Notes under the pieces: generated by a model
Told to the model about the DNA's origin: nothing
What the model saw: only the letters and a program-made list of their open reading frames with translations
Databases searched by the model: none
Shown here: positions 1-8,839 of the stretch, piece after piece
How positions within the stretch are numbered: position 1 is the stretch's first letter
How the letters are laid out: every line of letters starts with the position of its first letter
Position numbers and translations under genes: made by a program
Origin: Paracoccus halophilus
Lineage (GTDB): Bacteria > Pseudomonadota > Alphaproteobacteria > Rhodobacterales > Rhodobacteraceae
Length of the DNA stretch: 64,000 nucleotides
Direction of reading: 5' to 3'
Assembly (NCBI RefSeq): GCF_000763905.1
Contig: NZ_JRKN01000005.1
Span: 146,184 to 210,183, forward strand

Positions 1-3
1 CTG

Positions 4-597
4 GTGGCGCGCACGCTGCGCGACGAAACCGCCCTGCAACGCCTCTCGGTGCCGCAATCCGAGCTGCTGGCCGAACTTGCCGGCAAGCGTATCGCGCTGA
101 TCGGCAATGCCCGGGCGCTGGCCCAGGACCAGCTGGGCACCGAGATCGACGAGGCGGATCTGGTCATCCGCATCAACCGCGCGCCGATGCCCGCCGCGAC
201 CAGCCACGGCACCCGCACCGACTGGCTGGCGCTGGCGGTCCGGCTGGGCGGGCAGGATCGCCAGCACCTGGCCCCCCGGCGCATCCTGTGGCTGTCGCCC
301 AAACGCAAGCGGCTGGACTGGCAGATCGCGACCAGCCCCGGCTTCTATCTGCACCCGCAGACGGATTACCGCGCGCTCAAGGCCCAGCTGGGCGCGCCGC
401 CGACCACCGGCGTGATGATGATCGACCTGATCGCGCGCTCGGACATGGCGCGGCTCGAGCTTTACGGCTTCGACTTCTTCGCCTCGCTGTCGCTGTCGGG
501 CAGCCGCACCGCCGAACAGGTTCCGCATGATTTTTCCGGGGAATCGGCATGGGTGAACCGGCTGGCGATGGCAGATCGCCGGATCAGCCGTCATTAA
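4..597 (+). CDS. GT29-like (sialyltransferase-family) glycosyltransferase, 5' end uncertain
   Basis: The protein (197 aa from the GTG at 4) carries the signatures of GT29 sialyltransferases. An L-motif-like block lies at residues about 28-75 (GKRIALIGNA, then IDEADLVIRINRAP). An S-motif-like PTTG is at 133-136, followed by LELYGFD (152-158). A very-short-motif pattern H-x4-E is at H175 and E180. In the family these bind CMP-sialic acid and provide the catalytic histidine. The reading frame is open to the window edge (CTG at 1), so the true start may lie upstream. No signal peptide or membrane segment is visible. The acceptor is unknown; a role in capsule or LPS decoration is inference. Fold assignment is fairly firm, substrate is not. 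Confidence 0.7.
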   Translation: MARTLRDETALQRLSVPQSELLAELAGKRIALIGNARALAQDQLGTEIDEADLVIRINRAPMPAATSHGTRTDWLALAVRLGGQDRQHLAPRRILWLSPKRKRLDWQIATSPGFYLHPQTDYRALKAQLGAPPTTGVMMIDLIARSDMARLELYGFDFFASLSLSGSRTAEQVPHDFSGESAWVNRLAMADRRISRH

Positions 598-699
598 GCC
601 AGAATTTCGCCGATCTATCCGATAAATCGCCGGAGTTCTGCTTTCGCTTTCCGGCAAGCTGACCTATACCGCAGCGTCCTTTGCTACAGGAGACCCCCA

Positions 700-1722
700 A
701 TGGGCTACAAGGTCGTTGTCGCCGGCGCCACGGGGAACGTGGGCCGCGAAATGCTGAACATTCTGGCCGAGCGCCAGTTCCCTGCCGATGAGGTTGTCGC
801 TCTGGCTTCGCGCCGGAGCATTGGCACCGAGGTCAGCTATGGCGACAAGACACTGAAATGCAAGGATATCGAGGGGTTCGATTTTACCGGCTATGACATG
901 GCGCTGTTCGCCATCGGCTCGGACGCGACAAAGAAATACGCCCCCGTCGCCGCTTCGCAGGGTTGCGTGGTGATCGATAACAGCTCGCTCTACCGCTATG
1001 ATCCCGAAATCCCGCTGATCGTCCCCGAGGTGAATCCCGACGCGGTCGAGGAGTACCGCAACAAGATGATCATCGCCAATCCCAACTGCTCGACCGCGCA
1101 GATGGTGGTGGCGCTGAAGCCGCTGCACGACCGCGCGCGGATCAAGCGCGTCGTGGTCAGCACCTATCAATCCGTCTCGGGCGCCGGCAAGGAGGCGATC
1201 GACGAGCTGTGGGACCAGACCAAGGGCCTTTATGTCCCGGGTCAGGAGGTCGAGCCCAGCAAGTTCACCAAGCAGATCGCCTTCAACGTGATCCCGCATA
1301 TCGACGTCTTCATGGACAGCGGCGACACCAAGGAAGAATGGAAAATGGTCGCCGAGACGAAAAAGATCGTCGATCCTGCGATCAAGGTCACCGCGACCTG
1401 CGTGCGCGTGCCGGTCTTTGTCGGCCATTCGGAATCGATCAATATCGAGTTCGAGGATTTCCTGGACGAGGACGAGGCCCGCGACATCCTGCGCGAAGCC
1501 CCGGGCATCCTGGTCATCGACAAGCGCGAGCCGGGCGGCTACATGACCCCGGTCGAGGCGGTCGGCGAATTCGCCACCTATATCAGCCGCATCCGTCAGG
1601 ATTCGACCGTCGAGAACGGCCTGAACCTGTGGTGCGTCAGCGACAACCTGCGCAAGGGCGCGGCGCTGAACGCGGTTCAGATCGCCGAACTTCTGGGCAA
1701 CCGCGTCCTGAAAAAGGGCTGA
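700..1722 (+). CDS. asd: Aspartate-semialdehyde dehydrogenase
   Basis: Converts aspartyl-4-phosphate to aspartate semialdehyde with NADPH in the cytoplasm, the branch step to lysine/diaminopimelate, threonine and methionine. The 340-aa length is normal. The NADP-binding loop GATGNVG is at residues 9-15 and the nucleophilic cysteine is C130 in NPNCST. The ATG at 700 has AGGAG about 8 nt upstream. It is a single-gene unit with its own terminator directly downstream. The next pathway enzyme in the window, dapB, lies 24 kb away on the other strand. Family assignment is secure. Confidence 0.97.
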   Translation: MGYKVVVAGATGNVGREMLNILAERQFPADEVVALASRRSIGTEVSYGDKTLKCKDIEGFDFTGYDMALFAIGSDATKKYAPVAASQGCVVIDNSSLYRYDPEIPLIVPEVNPDAVEEYRNKMIIANPNCSTAQMVVALKPLHDRARIKRVVVSTYQSVSGAGKEAIDELWDQTKGLYVPGQEVEPSKFTKQIAFNVIPHIDVFMDSGDTKEEWKMVAETKKIVDPAIKVTATCVRVPVFVGHSESINIEFEDFLDEDEARDILREAPGILVIDKREPGGYMTPVEAVGEFATYISRIRQDSTVENGLNLWCVSDNLRKGAALNAVQIAELLGNRVLKKG

Positions 1723-1738
1723 TCCCAAACGCGGAATT

Positions 1739-1772
1739 GAGGGCGCCGTGAACCGGCGCCCTCTTGCTTTTT
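1739..1772 (+). terminator. Intrinsic terminator of asd
   Basis: A perfect 9-bp stem (1739-1747 with 1755-1763, GAGGGCGCC/GGCGCCCTC) closes a 7-nt loop and is followed by TTGCTTTTT. It starts 17 nt after the asd stop codon and separates asd from the next rightward gene. Confidence 0.85.
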
Positions 1773-1817
1773 GGTGCGCCCTCGCGGACCCTCCGGGCGT
1801 CCAGAACGAGGGTTCAC

Positions 1818-3452
1818 ATGCGTTACCTGCTGATTTCCACCGCCATTCTTGCCGCCGCGCCCGCGCTGGCCGACCGGATCGAGACCACCGCCCGGGTGAC
1901 CGATGTCACGGTCTATCCCTGGGGCGCGGGGGTCACGCGCGAGGCCAGTCTTGATCTGCCGGCGGGTGCGCATGAGCTGGTCATCACCGGCATCCCCTCG
2001 GGGATCGATCCGGCCACGCTGCGCGTCTCGGGCGAGGGCGCGACCATCGGCGCGATCAGCGTCCAGCGGGAACGCGCCCTGCCCGGCACGCCCGAGAAAT
2101 CCCCGGAATTGCGCGCGGCCGAGGATGCGCTCCGCGACCAGCGCGCCCGGCTTGCGCAATTCGACACCCGTGTCGAGGAAATCGAGGCCCGGGCCCAGGC
2201 CGCCAGCGACATGATCGACTTCCTGATGCGGCTTGCCGGATCCGAGACGATGGGCGGCGGCGATTTCTCGGCCCTTGCCGGCTCGGTCGGCCAGCAGCTT
2301 CTGGAGGCGCGCCAGACCATGGTGCAGGCCGCGGCCGAGGCCGAGACCGCCCGCGAGGGCCGCGACGAGATCGAAGAGGATCTGGCCCGCGCAGAGGCGC
2401 GGCTGGCGGCGTTGCGCGGCCCGGATTCGGATCGGATTGCCCTGCTCGTCGCGGTTCAGGGCCAGGACGATCAGGCGACGCTGCGGATCACCTCGCTGAC
2501 CGACAACGCCCGCTGGGAGCCGGTCTATGACCTGTCGCTGCAGCGCAAGGCGGGCACGCTGCGCATGGAGCGCGGGCTGATGGTGCAGCAGGATACCGGC
2601 GAGGACTGGCAGGATGTGCGCCTGACCCTTTCGACCGCGCGCCCCATGGACCAGTCCGCCCCAAGCACGCTTTCTACCGATTTCCTGCGGATCGAGGACC
2701 CGCAGGCGCGCGAACGCGATGCATCGGGCGCGATGGCGGCTGATGCGGCGATCGAGAGCTTGTTCTCGAAAGTGGCCGCCAGCCGGGTCGATCCCGTCGT
2801 CGAACTCGAACCGATCATGCCCGAGATTCTGGGGGAGACGGTCGTCTATGGTTACCCGACGCCGGTCGACATGCGTGACGGCGCCGACGCCCTGCGGCTG
2901 CCGCTGGACGCTCACGACCTGACCCCCGAAATCGTGGCCGAGGCGGTGCCACGCCACGACGATACCGCCTATCTGGTTGCCGATACGGTAAATTCGACCG
3001 GCGCCGTGATCCTGCCCGGCGACGCGACATTCTATGCCGATGGGGCCATGGTCGGCCGCGGCGCGCTGGAACTGACGGCGGCGGGCGACGAGATGAAGCT
3101 GGGCTTCGGCCCGCTGACCGGGATCAAGGTTGAGCGCCGGATTCCCGATGAGACCGAGGGCGGGCGCGGCCTGCTCGTCAAGTCATCCGAGCGGATGGAA
3201 ACCGCGATCCTCGCGATCCGCAACCTGACCGGCGAGGAATGGCCGCTGCGGGTCATCGACCGGGTTCCGATCTCGACCCAGGAGGATCTGCGCATCGAAT
3301 GGTCGGCCGAGCCGGGCCCGGATGAGACCGACCCCGATGGCAAGCGGGGTCTGCTGGTCTGGAACGGCCCGATCGCCGCCGGCGAAGATCGCGAAATCCG
3401 CGTGACGACCCGCATCCGCTGGCCCGAGGGACAGGTCCTGATCGGGCGATAG
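1818..3452 (+). CDS. Exported DUF4139 domain protein (mucoidy-inhibitor MuiA-like)
   Basis: The ATG at 1818 gives a clean Sec signal peptide (MRYLLISTAILAAAPALA) of about 18 residues and follows GAGGG, so it is preferred over upstream in-frame ATGs near 1764. The mature protein has an N-terminal beta domain (about 20-90), an Ala/Glu/Arg-rich coiled-coil-like stretch (about 95-220), and a C-terminal beta-rich DUF4139 region containing ITSLTDNARWEPVYDL. Length 544 aa. This matches the DUF4140/DUF4139 architecture of MuiA-type envelope proteins. The biochemical function is unknown. It stands alone between the asd terminator and a convergent nucleosidase gene. The 3453-3650 gap shows only GC-rich sequence. 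Confidence 0.75.
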   Translation: MRYLLISTAILAAAPALADRIETTARVTDVTVYPWGAGVTREASLDLPAGAHELVITGIPSGIDPATLRVSGEGATIGAISVQRERALPGTPEKSPELRAAEDALRDQRARLAQFDTRVEEIEARAQAASDMIDFLMRLAGSETMGGGDFSALAGSVGQQLLEARQTMVQAAAEAETAREGRDEIEEDLARAEARLAALRGPDSDRIALLVAVQGQDDQATLRITSLTDNARWEPVYDLSLQRKAGTLRMERGLMVQQDTGEDWQDVRLTLSTARPMDQSAPSTLSTDFLRIEDPQARERDASGAMAADAAIESLFSKVAASRVDPVVELEPIMPEILGETVVYGYPTPVDMRDGADALRLPLDAHDLTPEIVAEAVPRHDDTAYLVADTVNSTGAVILPGDATFYADGAMVGRGALELTAAGDEMKLGFGPLTGIKVERRIPDETEGGRGLLVKSSERMETAILAIRNLTGEEWPLRVIDRVPISTQEDLRIEWSAEPGPDETDPDGKRGLLVWNGPIAAGEDREIRVTTRIRWPEGQVLIGR

Positions 3453-3650
3453 AGCCAGACCCGGCGCGATGGCGAACCCGCCGGACTTGGGGGCGCGCGA
3501 CGCCTGATCGCACCTTCGGTTGCCGGCGGAAGCCGTTGCCTGCCGGCGGCCGGAACCGGTGTCTTGTTCGCCGGATGCCGCGAAACCTGCCCTGATCCGG
3601 GTCGGGTCAGGCCGGCATTGCCGGCAACCTCAAGGAGATGCTGTGCGGGG

Positions 3651-4283
3651 TCACAGGCGGATCGCGCCGATGAGCAGCGCCTGCTCCAGCCGGTCGACGG
3701 CATCGGCCAGCCGCTCATCCACCAGATGCAGGTACTGCGTCCAGTCCGACAGCCGGGAAAGCTCTTCCACGCCGTCGGAAATGCCGCGCAGCCCGATCAG
3801 CGGCAGTCCACAGCGCTGGCATGCGCGCAGCACGGCATAGGTCTCCATATCGACCATATCCGCCGCGACCGGATCATAGCCGGCACCGCTGACCACGCTG
3901 GCGCCGGTCGCGACCGTGGCGGCTGGCAGACCGGGAATCCGCAGCGGCAGGGCGATCCGCGCGGGCAGGTCCAGAAGCGGCGTCTGCCCCTTGGGAAAGC
4001 CCAGCACCGTGGCATCCATATCGCGATATTCGACCGCCGAAACCTGATAGACCGCCGCCTGTTCCAGCGAGCGCGACCCGGCCGAGCCTAGCGAGACGAC
4101 CAGTTCGGGCAGTTCGCCCCGGCCCTGCAGATGCGCAAGCGTCGCGGTCAGCGATACCGCAGCCTCGACCGGGCCGATTCCGGTGATCAGGGGGGAAATG
4201 CGGCGGCGAAGTTGGGCGCCATATTCGGTTTCCGCCGCCATGACGAACAGGACATGCCGGCCGGCGAGAACATCGGCCTTCAT
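3651..4283 (-). CDS. 5'-methylthioadenosine/S-adenosylhomocysteine nucleosidase-type protein
   Basis: A PNP/MTAN-family nucleosidase of 210 aa that would split adenine from MTA or SAH in the cytoplasm. Family features are VLFVMAAETEYG (11-22), the GIGPVEAA turn (35-42), a glycine/serine block LGSAGS (65-70), the substrate-binding MVDMETYA (143-150, ribose-contacting E147) and an ISD motif ending in the candidate catalytic D170. The chosen start is the ATG at 4283. In-frame codons further upstream are arginine-rich and look like non-coding extension. The protein is slightly shorter than E. coli MtnN (232 aa). The exact substrate cannot be told from sequence. Confidence 0.82.
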   Translation of the reverse strand: MKADVLAGRHVLFVMAAETEYGAQLRRRISPLITGIGPVEAAVSLTATLAHLQGRGELPELVVSLGSAGSRSLEQAAVYQVSAVEYRDMDATVLGFPKGQTPLLDLPARIALPLRIPGLPAATVATGASVVSGAGYDPVAADMVDMETYAVLRACQRCGLPLIGLRGISDGVEELSRLSDWTQYLHLVDERLADAVDRLEQALLIGAIRL

Positions 4284-4397
4284 TCTGCGGCCCACCCGCC
4301 GCATCCCACGCGGATGTCGATCATCCTGTCATTCCTTCTGCCGTTGCGTGCCCAGCGAAACCCATCCGGGTCGTCAGGACAAGCCCGGGGGCGCGAT

Positions 4398-5990
4398 CTA
4401 GCCAAGCGCGCGCCGTCGCCCCTGATCCGTTTCATGCGGCGTCGCGCCGTCGGGCCTGGCGGCATTCCTGGAGGGCGAGGGCGCCGGCATCGGTGTCGAG
4501 AAGATCAGCAGGAAACGGCCACCCGAAAGCGGACGCAGCCCCCATGACAGCAATCCGCCCGAGGGGCCGGCCATGGCACCGCTCAGGGCGTGTTCGGGCA
4601 GGGCGTCGTTCAGCGCCTCGCGCAGCATGGTCAGGCCGGGGCTCTGACCGCAGGCATCGATCCAGCCGGCGACATGTTCGTCCAGCGTATTGCGGGCCAT
4701 GCCGTCCCAAAGCTCGCCATAGCGGCGGTTCGAGGTCAGCAGGTCGCCGTTGGCGGCGAATACCGCCACCGCATCCTGAAGCGCGTCCAGCACCTCGGCC
4801 CCCAGGGACAGGTCGGCGCGGAACTTGCGGGTCAGAGAGATTTCCGAGGTGATGTCGTCGAACAGAAATGCGATGGCGCCGTCGGGATGCGGCCGGCCGG
4901 TGACCCGATAGGTCTGCCCGCCCGGCAGCGACCAGATTTCGACATGGTGCCCCGAGGATGCCGCCGCCTCGAGAGAGTTCATCTGGCTGCGCCAGCTGCG
5001 GTAATCCTTGGGTTCGGGCACCATCCGGGCCTCGCGCAGGCGATCCAGAAATGCGTAAAGCGTAGGGCGCGCGGTCAGAAACCCGGTCGCCAGCCCGGTC
5101 AGGTCGATCAGGGCCGGGTTGAACAGCTGCAGATTCCGCTCGCGGTCGAAAATGGCAAGGCCGATGGGCAGATCGGCAAATGTCTTGGTCAGCGTCTGCA
5201 CGAACTCACGCAGGCTGCGTTCGGCCCTGACCGTCGCGTCCGCGGGCAGGGCGATGACGACCGTCTGATCCGCCAGTTCATGCGTAAAGCAATCATACCA
5301 GCGGCTCTGCCCGCCGTGATCCAGCCGCACCCGCCGGGCGGCATCGCGAGCGGCGCCCTTGGGCGGTGTGGCCGGCAGATCGATCAGTTGCGGCAGCGGC
5401 CAGCGGGTTTCACCGTCCGACCTGGCCTCGACCAGATCCAGATAGGCCGAATTCGCCCAGGTGACATGGCCTTGCCGATCCTGCCGCCAGGCCAGCATGG
5501 GGGAATGGTCCATCGTGCTGCGCAGGATCTCGAGTTCGCTTTCCATCGCGGAATGGGACAGCGAATCGATCAGGATACCGGCATTTTCGGCGTCGGAATC
5601 GGTCAGCGTGATCCGCAGCACATCCTCGCCAAGATCCTCGGCCAGCAAGCGCAGCGTCGACTGGCCCGATCGCTCGGTCAGTTCGGTTCGTGGGGCAGCG
5701 CCAAGACTGGCGAGCCTGTCCGCCGAATCCGGCAACCGCATCGACAGCCACGCGGTCAGCCGCCGCCAGTCCCCCTCGCCGGGCTGGGTGGCCAGGAGCG
5801 CCCGCGCCGGCCCGGTAGCATCGATCAGATCCCTGTTCCTGAACAGAAATACGATCGGCTCAAGACCCCGGTCCAGCATCACGCCAGGGGCGTTCGGCCA
5901 CTGACGCCTGCCGATCAGACGCATCGCGACCAGTGCCAATGCCACCGCCGCGAGCGCCGCAGAAAATGCGATGAGAAACTGAAAGGCCAT
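4398..5990 (-). CDS. Membrane-anchored PAS-domain protein without kinase domain
   Basis: A 530-aa protein with one N-terminal membrane segment (residues about 4-25) and three PAS-like modules. These sit at about 155-245 (MAWRQDRQGHVTWANSAYLD), 270-395 (LPIGLAIFDRERNLQLFNPA) and 400-505 (LQDAVAVFAANGDLLTSNRR). The chain then ends in a Pro/Arg-rich tail. No HisKA, HATPase, GGDEF or EAL motif is present. It resembles the sensory half of DivL-like kinases. It lies 74 bp downstream of regB in the same direction, suggesting a link to redox or cell-cycle signalling, but the AT-rich gap probably carries its own promoter. The ligand is unknown. Confidence 0.7.
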   Translation of the reverse strand: MAFQFLIAFSAALAAVALALVAMRLIGRRQWPNAPGVMLDRGLEPIVFLFRNRDLIDATGPARALLATQPGEGDWRRLTAWLSMRLPDSADRLASLGAAPRTELTERSGQSTLRLLAEDLGEDVLRITLTDSDAENAGILIDSLSHSAMESELEILRSTMDHSPMLAWRQDRQGHVTWANSAYLDLVEARSDGETRWPLPQLIDLPATPPKGAARDAARRVRLDHGGQSRWYDCFTHELADQTVVIALPADATVRAERSLREFVQTLTKTFADLPIGLAIFDRERNLQLFNPALIDLTGLATGFLTARPTLYAFLDRLREARMVPEPKDYRSWRSQMNSLEAAASSGHHVEIWSLPGGQTYRVTGRPHPDGAIAFLFDDITSEISLTRKFRADLSLGAEVLDALQDAVAVFAANGDLLTSNRRYGELWDGMARNTLDEHVAGWIDACGQSPGLTMLREALNDALPEHALSGAMAGPSGGLLSWGLRPLSGGRFLLIFSTPMPAPSPSRNAARPDGATPHETDQGRRRALG

Positions 5991-6037
5991 CGCGACATCC
6001 CCAGAAATCTACCGTATTACAACTATAGCGTGATTAG

Positions 6038-6052
6038 ATAATAATTGGTTAA
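6038..6052 (-). promoter_or_regulatory. Candidate CtrA-type site upstream of the PAS protein gene
   Basis: Read on the minus strand the sequence is TTAA-N7-TTAT, one base from the TTAA-N7-TTAA consensus of the cell-cycle regulator CtrA. It lies about 48 bp upstream of the PAS gene start, inside an unusually AT-rich 74-bp gap. A single short motif in AT-rich DNA is weak evidence. Confidence 0.3.
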
Positions 6053-6064
6053 CGCAAAAGTGAT

Positions 6065-7453
6065 TCAGCGGGAAATTTCCGGGTTCAGACCCAGGGCGCC
6101 ACGATCATCCGCCCTGATCGCGTCGAGCTGCCAGGTCACGGTCACGCGGGCGCCGCCATTCGCGCCATTCGCGAAGCCCAGCCGCGCCCCCGATCCTTCG
6201 AGCAGGGTCTTGGCGATGAACAGGCCCAGGCCCATGCCCTCATAGCCGCCGCCATCCTCGGACCGGGGGCGGGTGGTCAGGAACGGGCTGCCGATTCGCG
6301 GCAGCAGCGTCGTCGCATAGCCCGGCCCGTCATCCGATATCCGCAGCCACAGCTCGTCCTGGTCGATCCCGGCCTTGATCGTCACCTGTTGCGCGGCGAA
6401 ATCGACCGCGTTCTGCACCAGATTGCGCAGGCCGTGAATGATCGCGGCATCGCGGCGGATCGCCGGCATGGAGGGTGCCGCATCTATGACGATCTCCGGG
6501 CCGCGACCCTTGTGCGGGGCGGCGGCCTCGGCCAGCACCTCGGCCAGCGGCGCCGAGCGGATCAGCAGATCATCCCGCCCCGAGGACCCCATCGACCGCA
6601 TGATGTCGCGGCAGCGATCAGCGGATTGACGCAGCAGCGCGACATCCTCGGCCAGATCGGCGCGCTGCGGCAGGGCCTCGGACAGTTCATCCGCAAGCTC
6701 GGTGCTGACCAGCTTGATGGTGGCCAGCGGTGTGCCCAGCTCATGCGCGGCCGCGGCGACGACCCCGCCCAGATGCTGCAGCTTCTGTTCGCGCTCCAGC
6801 GCCATGCGGGCGGCGAAAAGCGCCTCGGTCGTGGCGTTGATCTCGGCCGCGACGCGGCGGGCGAAAGCCCCGAAGAACAGCGCCCCGATCACGATGGCAA
6901 GCCAGTGCCCCAGCAGGAGCGGTTCCGAAAGCTGGATCACGCCGCCCGCCTTGAAGCTGAGCGGCTGCGCGAGCAACCCGGCCAGCGTCACCATGACGAA
7001 GGTGCCGGCCCCAAGGCCGAGCAGATAGCGCACCGGCAAGGCGGTGGCGGCGATTGTCACCGGCACCAGCAGCAGCAGCGCAAAGGGGTTGGACAGTCCG
7101 CCGGTCAGGGCCAGAAGCGTGGCGACCTGGGCCAGATCAAAGCCAAGATGCCAGGCGGCCTCGCGCGCCGAGATGCGGCGGCTCTGCCGCAAGGTCAGAC
7201 CAAGGTTCAGGACCAGCGCCAGCGCGATCACCGCCAGCACCGCGACCAGCGGAAACTCGGCCCCGATCAGCAGCGCGCCGCAAACCGCCGCGAACTGGCC
7301 GGTAATCGCGACCCAACGCAACAGGATCAGCGTCCGCAGGCGGATCGGCTCGGGTCCCGGCTGGCCGGGCAGGGGATCGAGATGGCGGGAAAGAAGGCCG
7401 AAAGGCACGCGGCGGCTCCGGTTGATCAGCGGGTTGCCGACATTGATACCCAT
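6065..7453 (-). CDS. regB: Redox sensor histidine kinase RegB/PrrB
   Basis: Global redox sensor kinase that phosphorylates RegA. With the ATG at 7453 it is 462 aa, with about six membrane segments (residues 40-195). The ubiquinone-binding box GGLSNPF is at 118-124. The DHp histidine is H237 in AAAAHELGTPLA, the redox-active cysteine is C281 in ADRCRDIMRSMG, and a C-terminal HATPase_c has a DDGPGYA-type G box. All hallmark residues of the Rhodobacter RegB/PrrB sensors are present. Upstream in-frame codons (to 7579) would run through the senC start and look non-coding. It is divergent from senC with only 44 bp between the start codons, so the two promoters must overlap or lie within each other's gene. 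Confidence 0.95.
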   Translation of the reverse strand: MGINVGNPLINRSRRVPFGLLSRHLDPLPGQPGPEPIRLRTLILLRWVAITGQFAAVCGALLIGAEFPLVAVLAVIALALVLNLGLTLRQSRRISAREAAWHLGFDLAQVATLLALTGGLSNPFALLLLVPVTIAATALPVRYLLGLGAGTFVMVTLAGLLAQPLSFKAGGVIQLSEPLLLGHWLAIVIGALFFGAFARRVAAEINATTEALFAARMALEREQKLQHLGGVVAAAAHELGTPLATIKLVSTELADELSEALPQRADLAEDVALLRQSADRCRDIMRSMGSSGRDDLLIRSAPLAEVLAEAAAPHKGRGPEIVIDAAPSMPAIRRDAAIIHGLRNLVQNAVDFAAQQVTIKAGIDQDELWLRISDDGPGYATTLLPRIGSPFLTTRPRSEDGGGYEGMGLGLFIAKTLLEGSGARLGFANGANGGARVTVTWQLDAIRADDRGALGLNPEISR

Positions 7454-7497
7454 GCGGAAATCGGCGATCAATGTCGGCGGGGAAACGGAGCATGAAT

Positions 7498-8127
7498 ATG
7501 ACAAGGGACAGGCGCATCCTGCTGCTGGGCAGCCTTGCGGCCATGCTGCTGCTGGTCGCCGGAGGGCTCTGGCTGTCACGCGGCGCAGCGCCGGGATTCG
7601 AGGCCTGCCGCAAGAACGGGGTGGCCGGGAGAATGCCGGTCATTGACGCGCCCTTTACGCTGACGGATCAGAATGGCGCGCGGATCTCGTCCCGGCAGAT
7701 ATTCACGAAACCGGCATTTGTTTATTTCGGCTATACCTATTGCCCGGATGTCTGTCCTTTGGACGCCGCGCGCAATTCCGAGGCGGTTTCGATTCTGGAC
7801 AAGCGCGGGATCGAGGTGACGCCGGTCCTTATCTCGGTCGATCCCGAACGCGACACGCCAGAGGCGCTTGGACAGTTTGTCGCCATGCTTCATCCGCGAA
7901 TGATCGGCCTGACCGGCTCGGTCGGGGAAATCGACGCCGTCGCAAGGCAATGGCGCAGCTATTACCGGCTCAATAATCAGGAAGATGACGAATATTATAT
8001 GGTCGATCACATGACCAATACCTATCTCGTCATGCCCGATGCGGGTGTGGTCGAGAGTTTCGACCGCGATATGGGCGCGCAGGACATGGCCGATCGCAGC
8101 GAATGTTTTATCCGCGCCGCGGGTTAA
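7498..8127 (+). CDS. senC: SCO1/SenC/PrrC-family copper protein
   Basis: Membrane-anchored, periplasmic thioredoxin-fold protein that delivers copper to cytochrome oxidase CuA and feeds the RegB redox signal. The 209-aa product has an N-terminal membrane segment (about 7-26), the copper-binding CPDVC (C82, C86) and the distal histidine H171 in VDHMTNTYL. The ATG at 7498 is chosen because GGAG ends 7 nt before it; the ATG at 7492 would be too close. It is followed by regA after 80 bp, the order known from Rhodobacter. The residues after the histidine are MTN where many homologues have TA(F/V). Confidence 0.92.
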   Translation: MTRDRRILLLGSLAAMLLLVAGGLWLSRGAAPGFEACRKNGVAGRMPVIDAPFTLTDQNGARISSRQIFTKPAFVYFGYTYCPDVCPLDAARNSEAVSILDKRGIEVTPVLISVDPERDTPEALGQFVAMLHPRMIGLTGSVGEIDAVARQWRSYYRLNNQEDDEYYMVDHMTNTYLVMPDAGVVESFDRDMGAQDMADRSECFIRAAG

Positions 8128-8207
8128 CAGGGACCGGCCGGCAGCAGGAATTTGACCACCCCCGCCGAATGGGCTTATTTACCCTGAAGCGCTTCAAGGT
8201 ATCGAAT

Positions 8208-8756
8208 ATGACCGCAAACACGGAAATCGGATCAGATCCCAGCCTCCTGCTTGTCGATGACGACGAGATCTTCCTGAACAGGCTGTCCCGGGCAATGGAA
8301 AAACGCGGCTTTGCCGTCACCCGCGCCGCCTCGGTGGCCGAGGCGCGCGCCGCGCTGCGTGCGGGGCCGCCCGCCTATGCGGTGATCGACCTGCGGCTCG
8401 AGGATGGGAACGGGCTGGATATCGTCGATGCCCTGCGCGACGCGCGCGAGGATGCGCGCATCGTCGTGCTGACCGGCTATGGCGCCATCGCGACGGCCGT
8501 CGCGGCGGTCAAGATGGGGGCCACCGATTACCTGTCCAAACCCGCCGATGCCGATGACATCACGCATGCCCTGCTGTCGCGCGGCGCAACCCTGCCGCCG
8601 CCACCCGAAGCACCGATGTCGGCGGATCGCATCAGATGGGAACATATCCAGCGCGTTTACGAACAATGCGACCGCAATGTCAGCGAAACCGCGCGCAGAT
8701 TGCATATGCATCGCCGTACATTGCAGCGGATATTGGCCAAAAGAAGCCCCCGCTAA
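8208..8756 (+). CDS. regA: Response regulator RegA/PrrA
   Basis: DNA-binding partner of RegB that controls photosynthesis, carbon and nitrogen fixation, respiration and hydrogenase genes in Rhodobacteraceae. The protein is 182 aa, matching the family. The receiver domain has an acidic cluster D17-D19, phosphoacceptor D61 (VIDLRLEDGNG) and K111. A proline-rich linker (ATLPPPPEAP) precedes a C-terminal Fis-type helix-turn-helix (about 150-182, SETARRLHMHRRTLQRILAKR) that is nearly invariant in RegA proteins. The in-frame region upstream of the ATG at 8208 overlaps the senC end and is not coding. Transcription probably comes with senC or from the 80-bp gap. Confidence 0.95.
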   Translation: MTANTEIGSDPSLLLVDDDEIFLNRLSRAMEKRGFAVTRAASVAEARAALRAGPPAYAVIDLRLEDGNGLDIVDALRDAREDARIVVLTGYGAIATAVAAVKMGATDYLSKPADADDITHALLSRGATLPPPPEAPMSADRIRWEHIQRVYEQCDRNVSETARRLHMHRRTLQRILAKRSPR

Positions 8757-8839
8757 TAATTCGCAATTTTACCAATTTTTCATTCCGGGTTTAAATGTTA
8801 TCGTCGCGTCACATAACTGCCAAACCCAGGAATCCCGGT

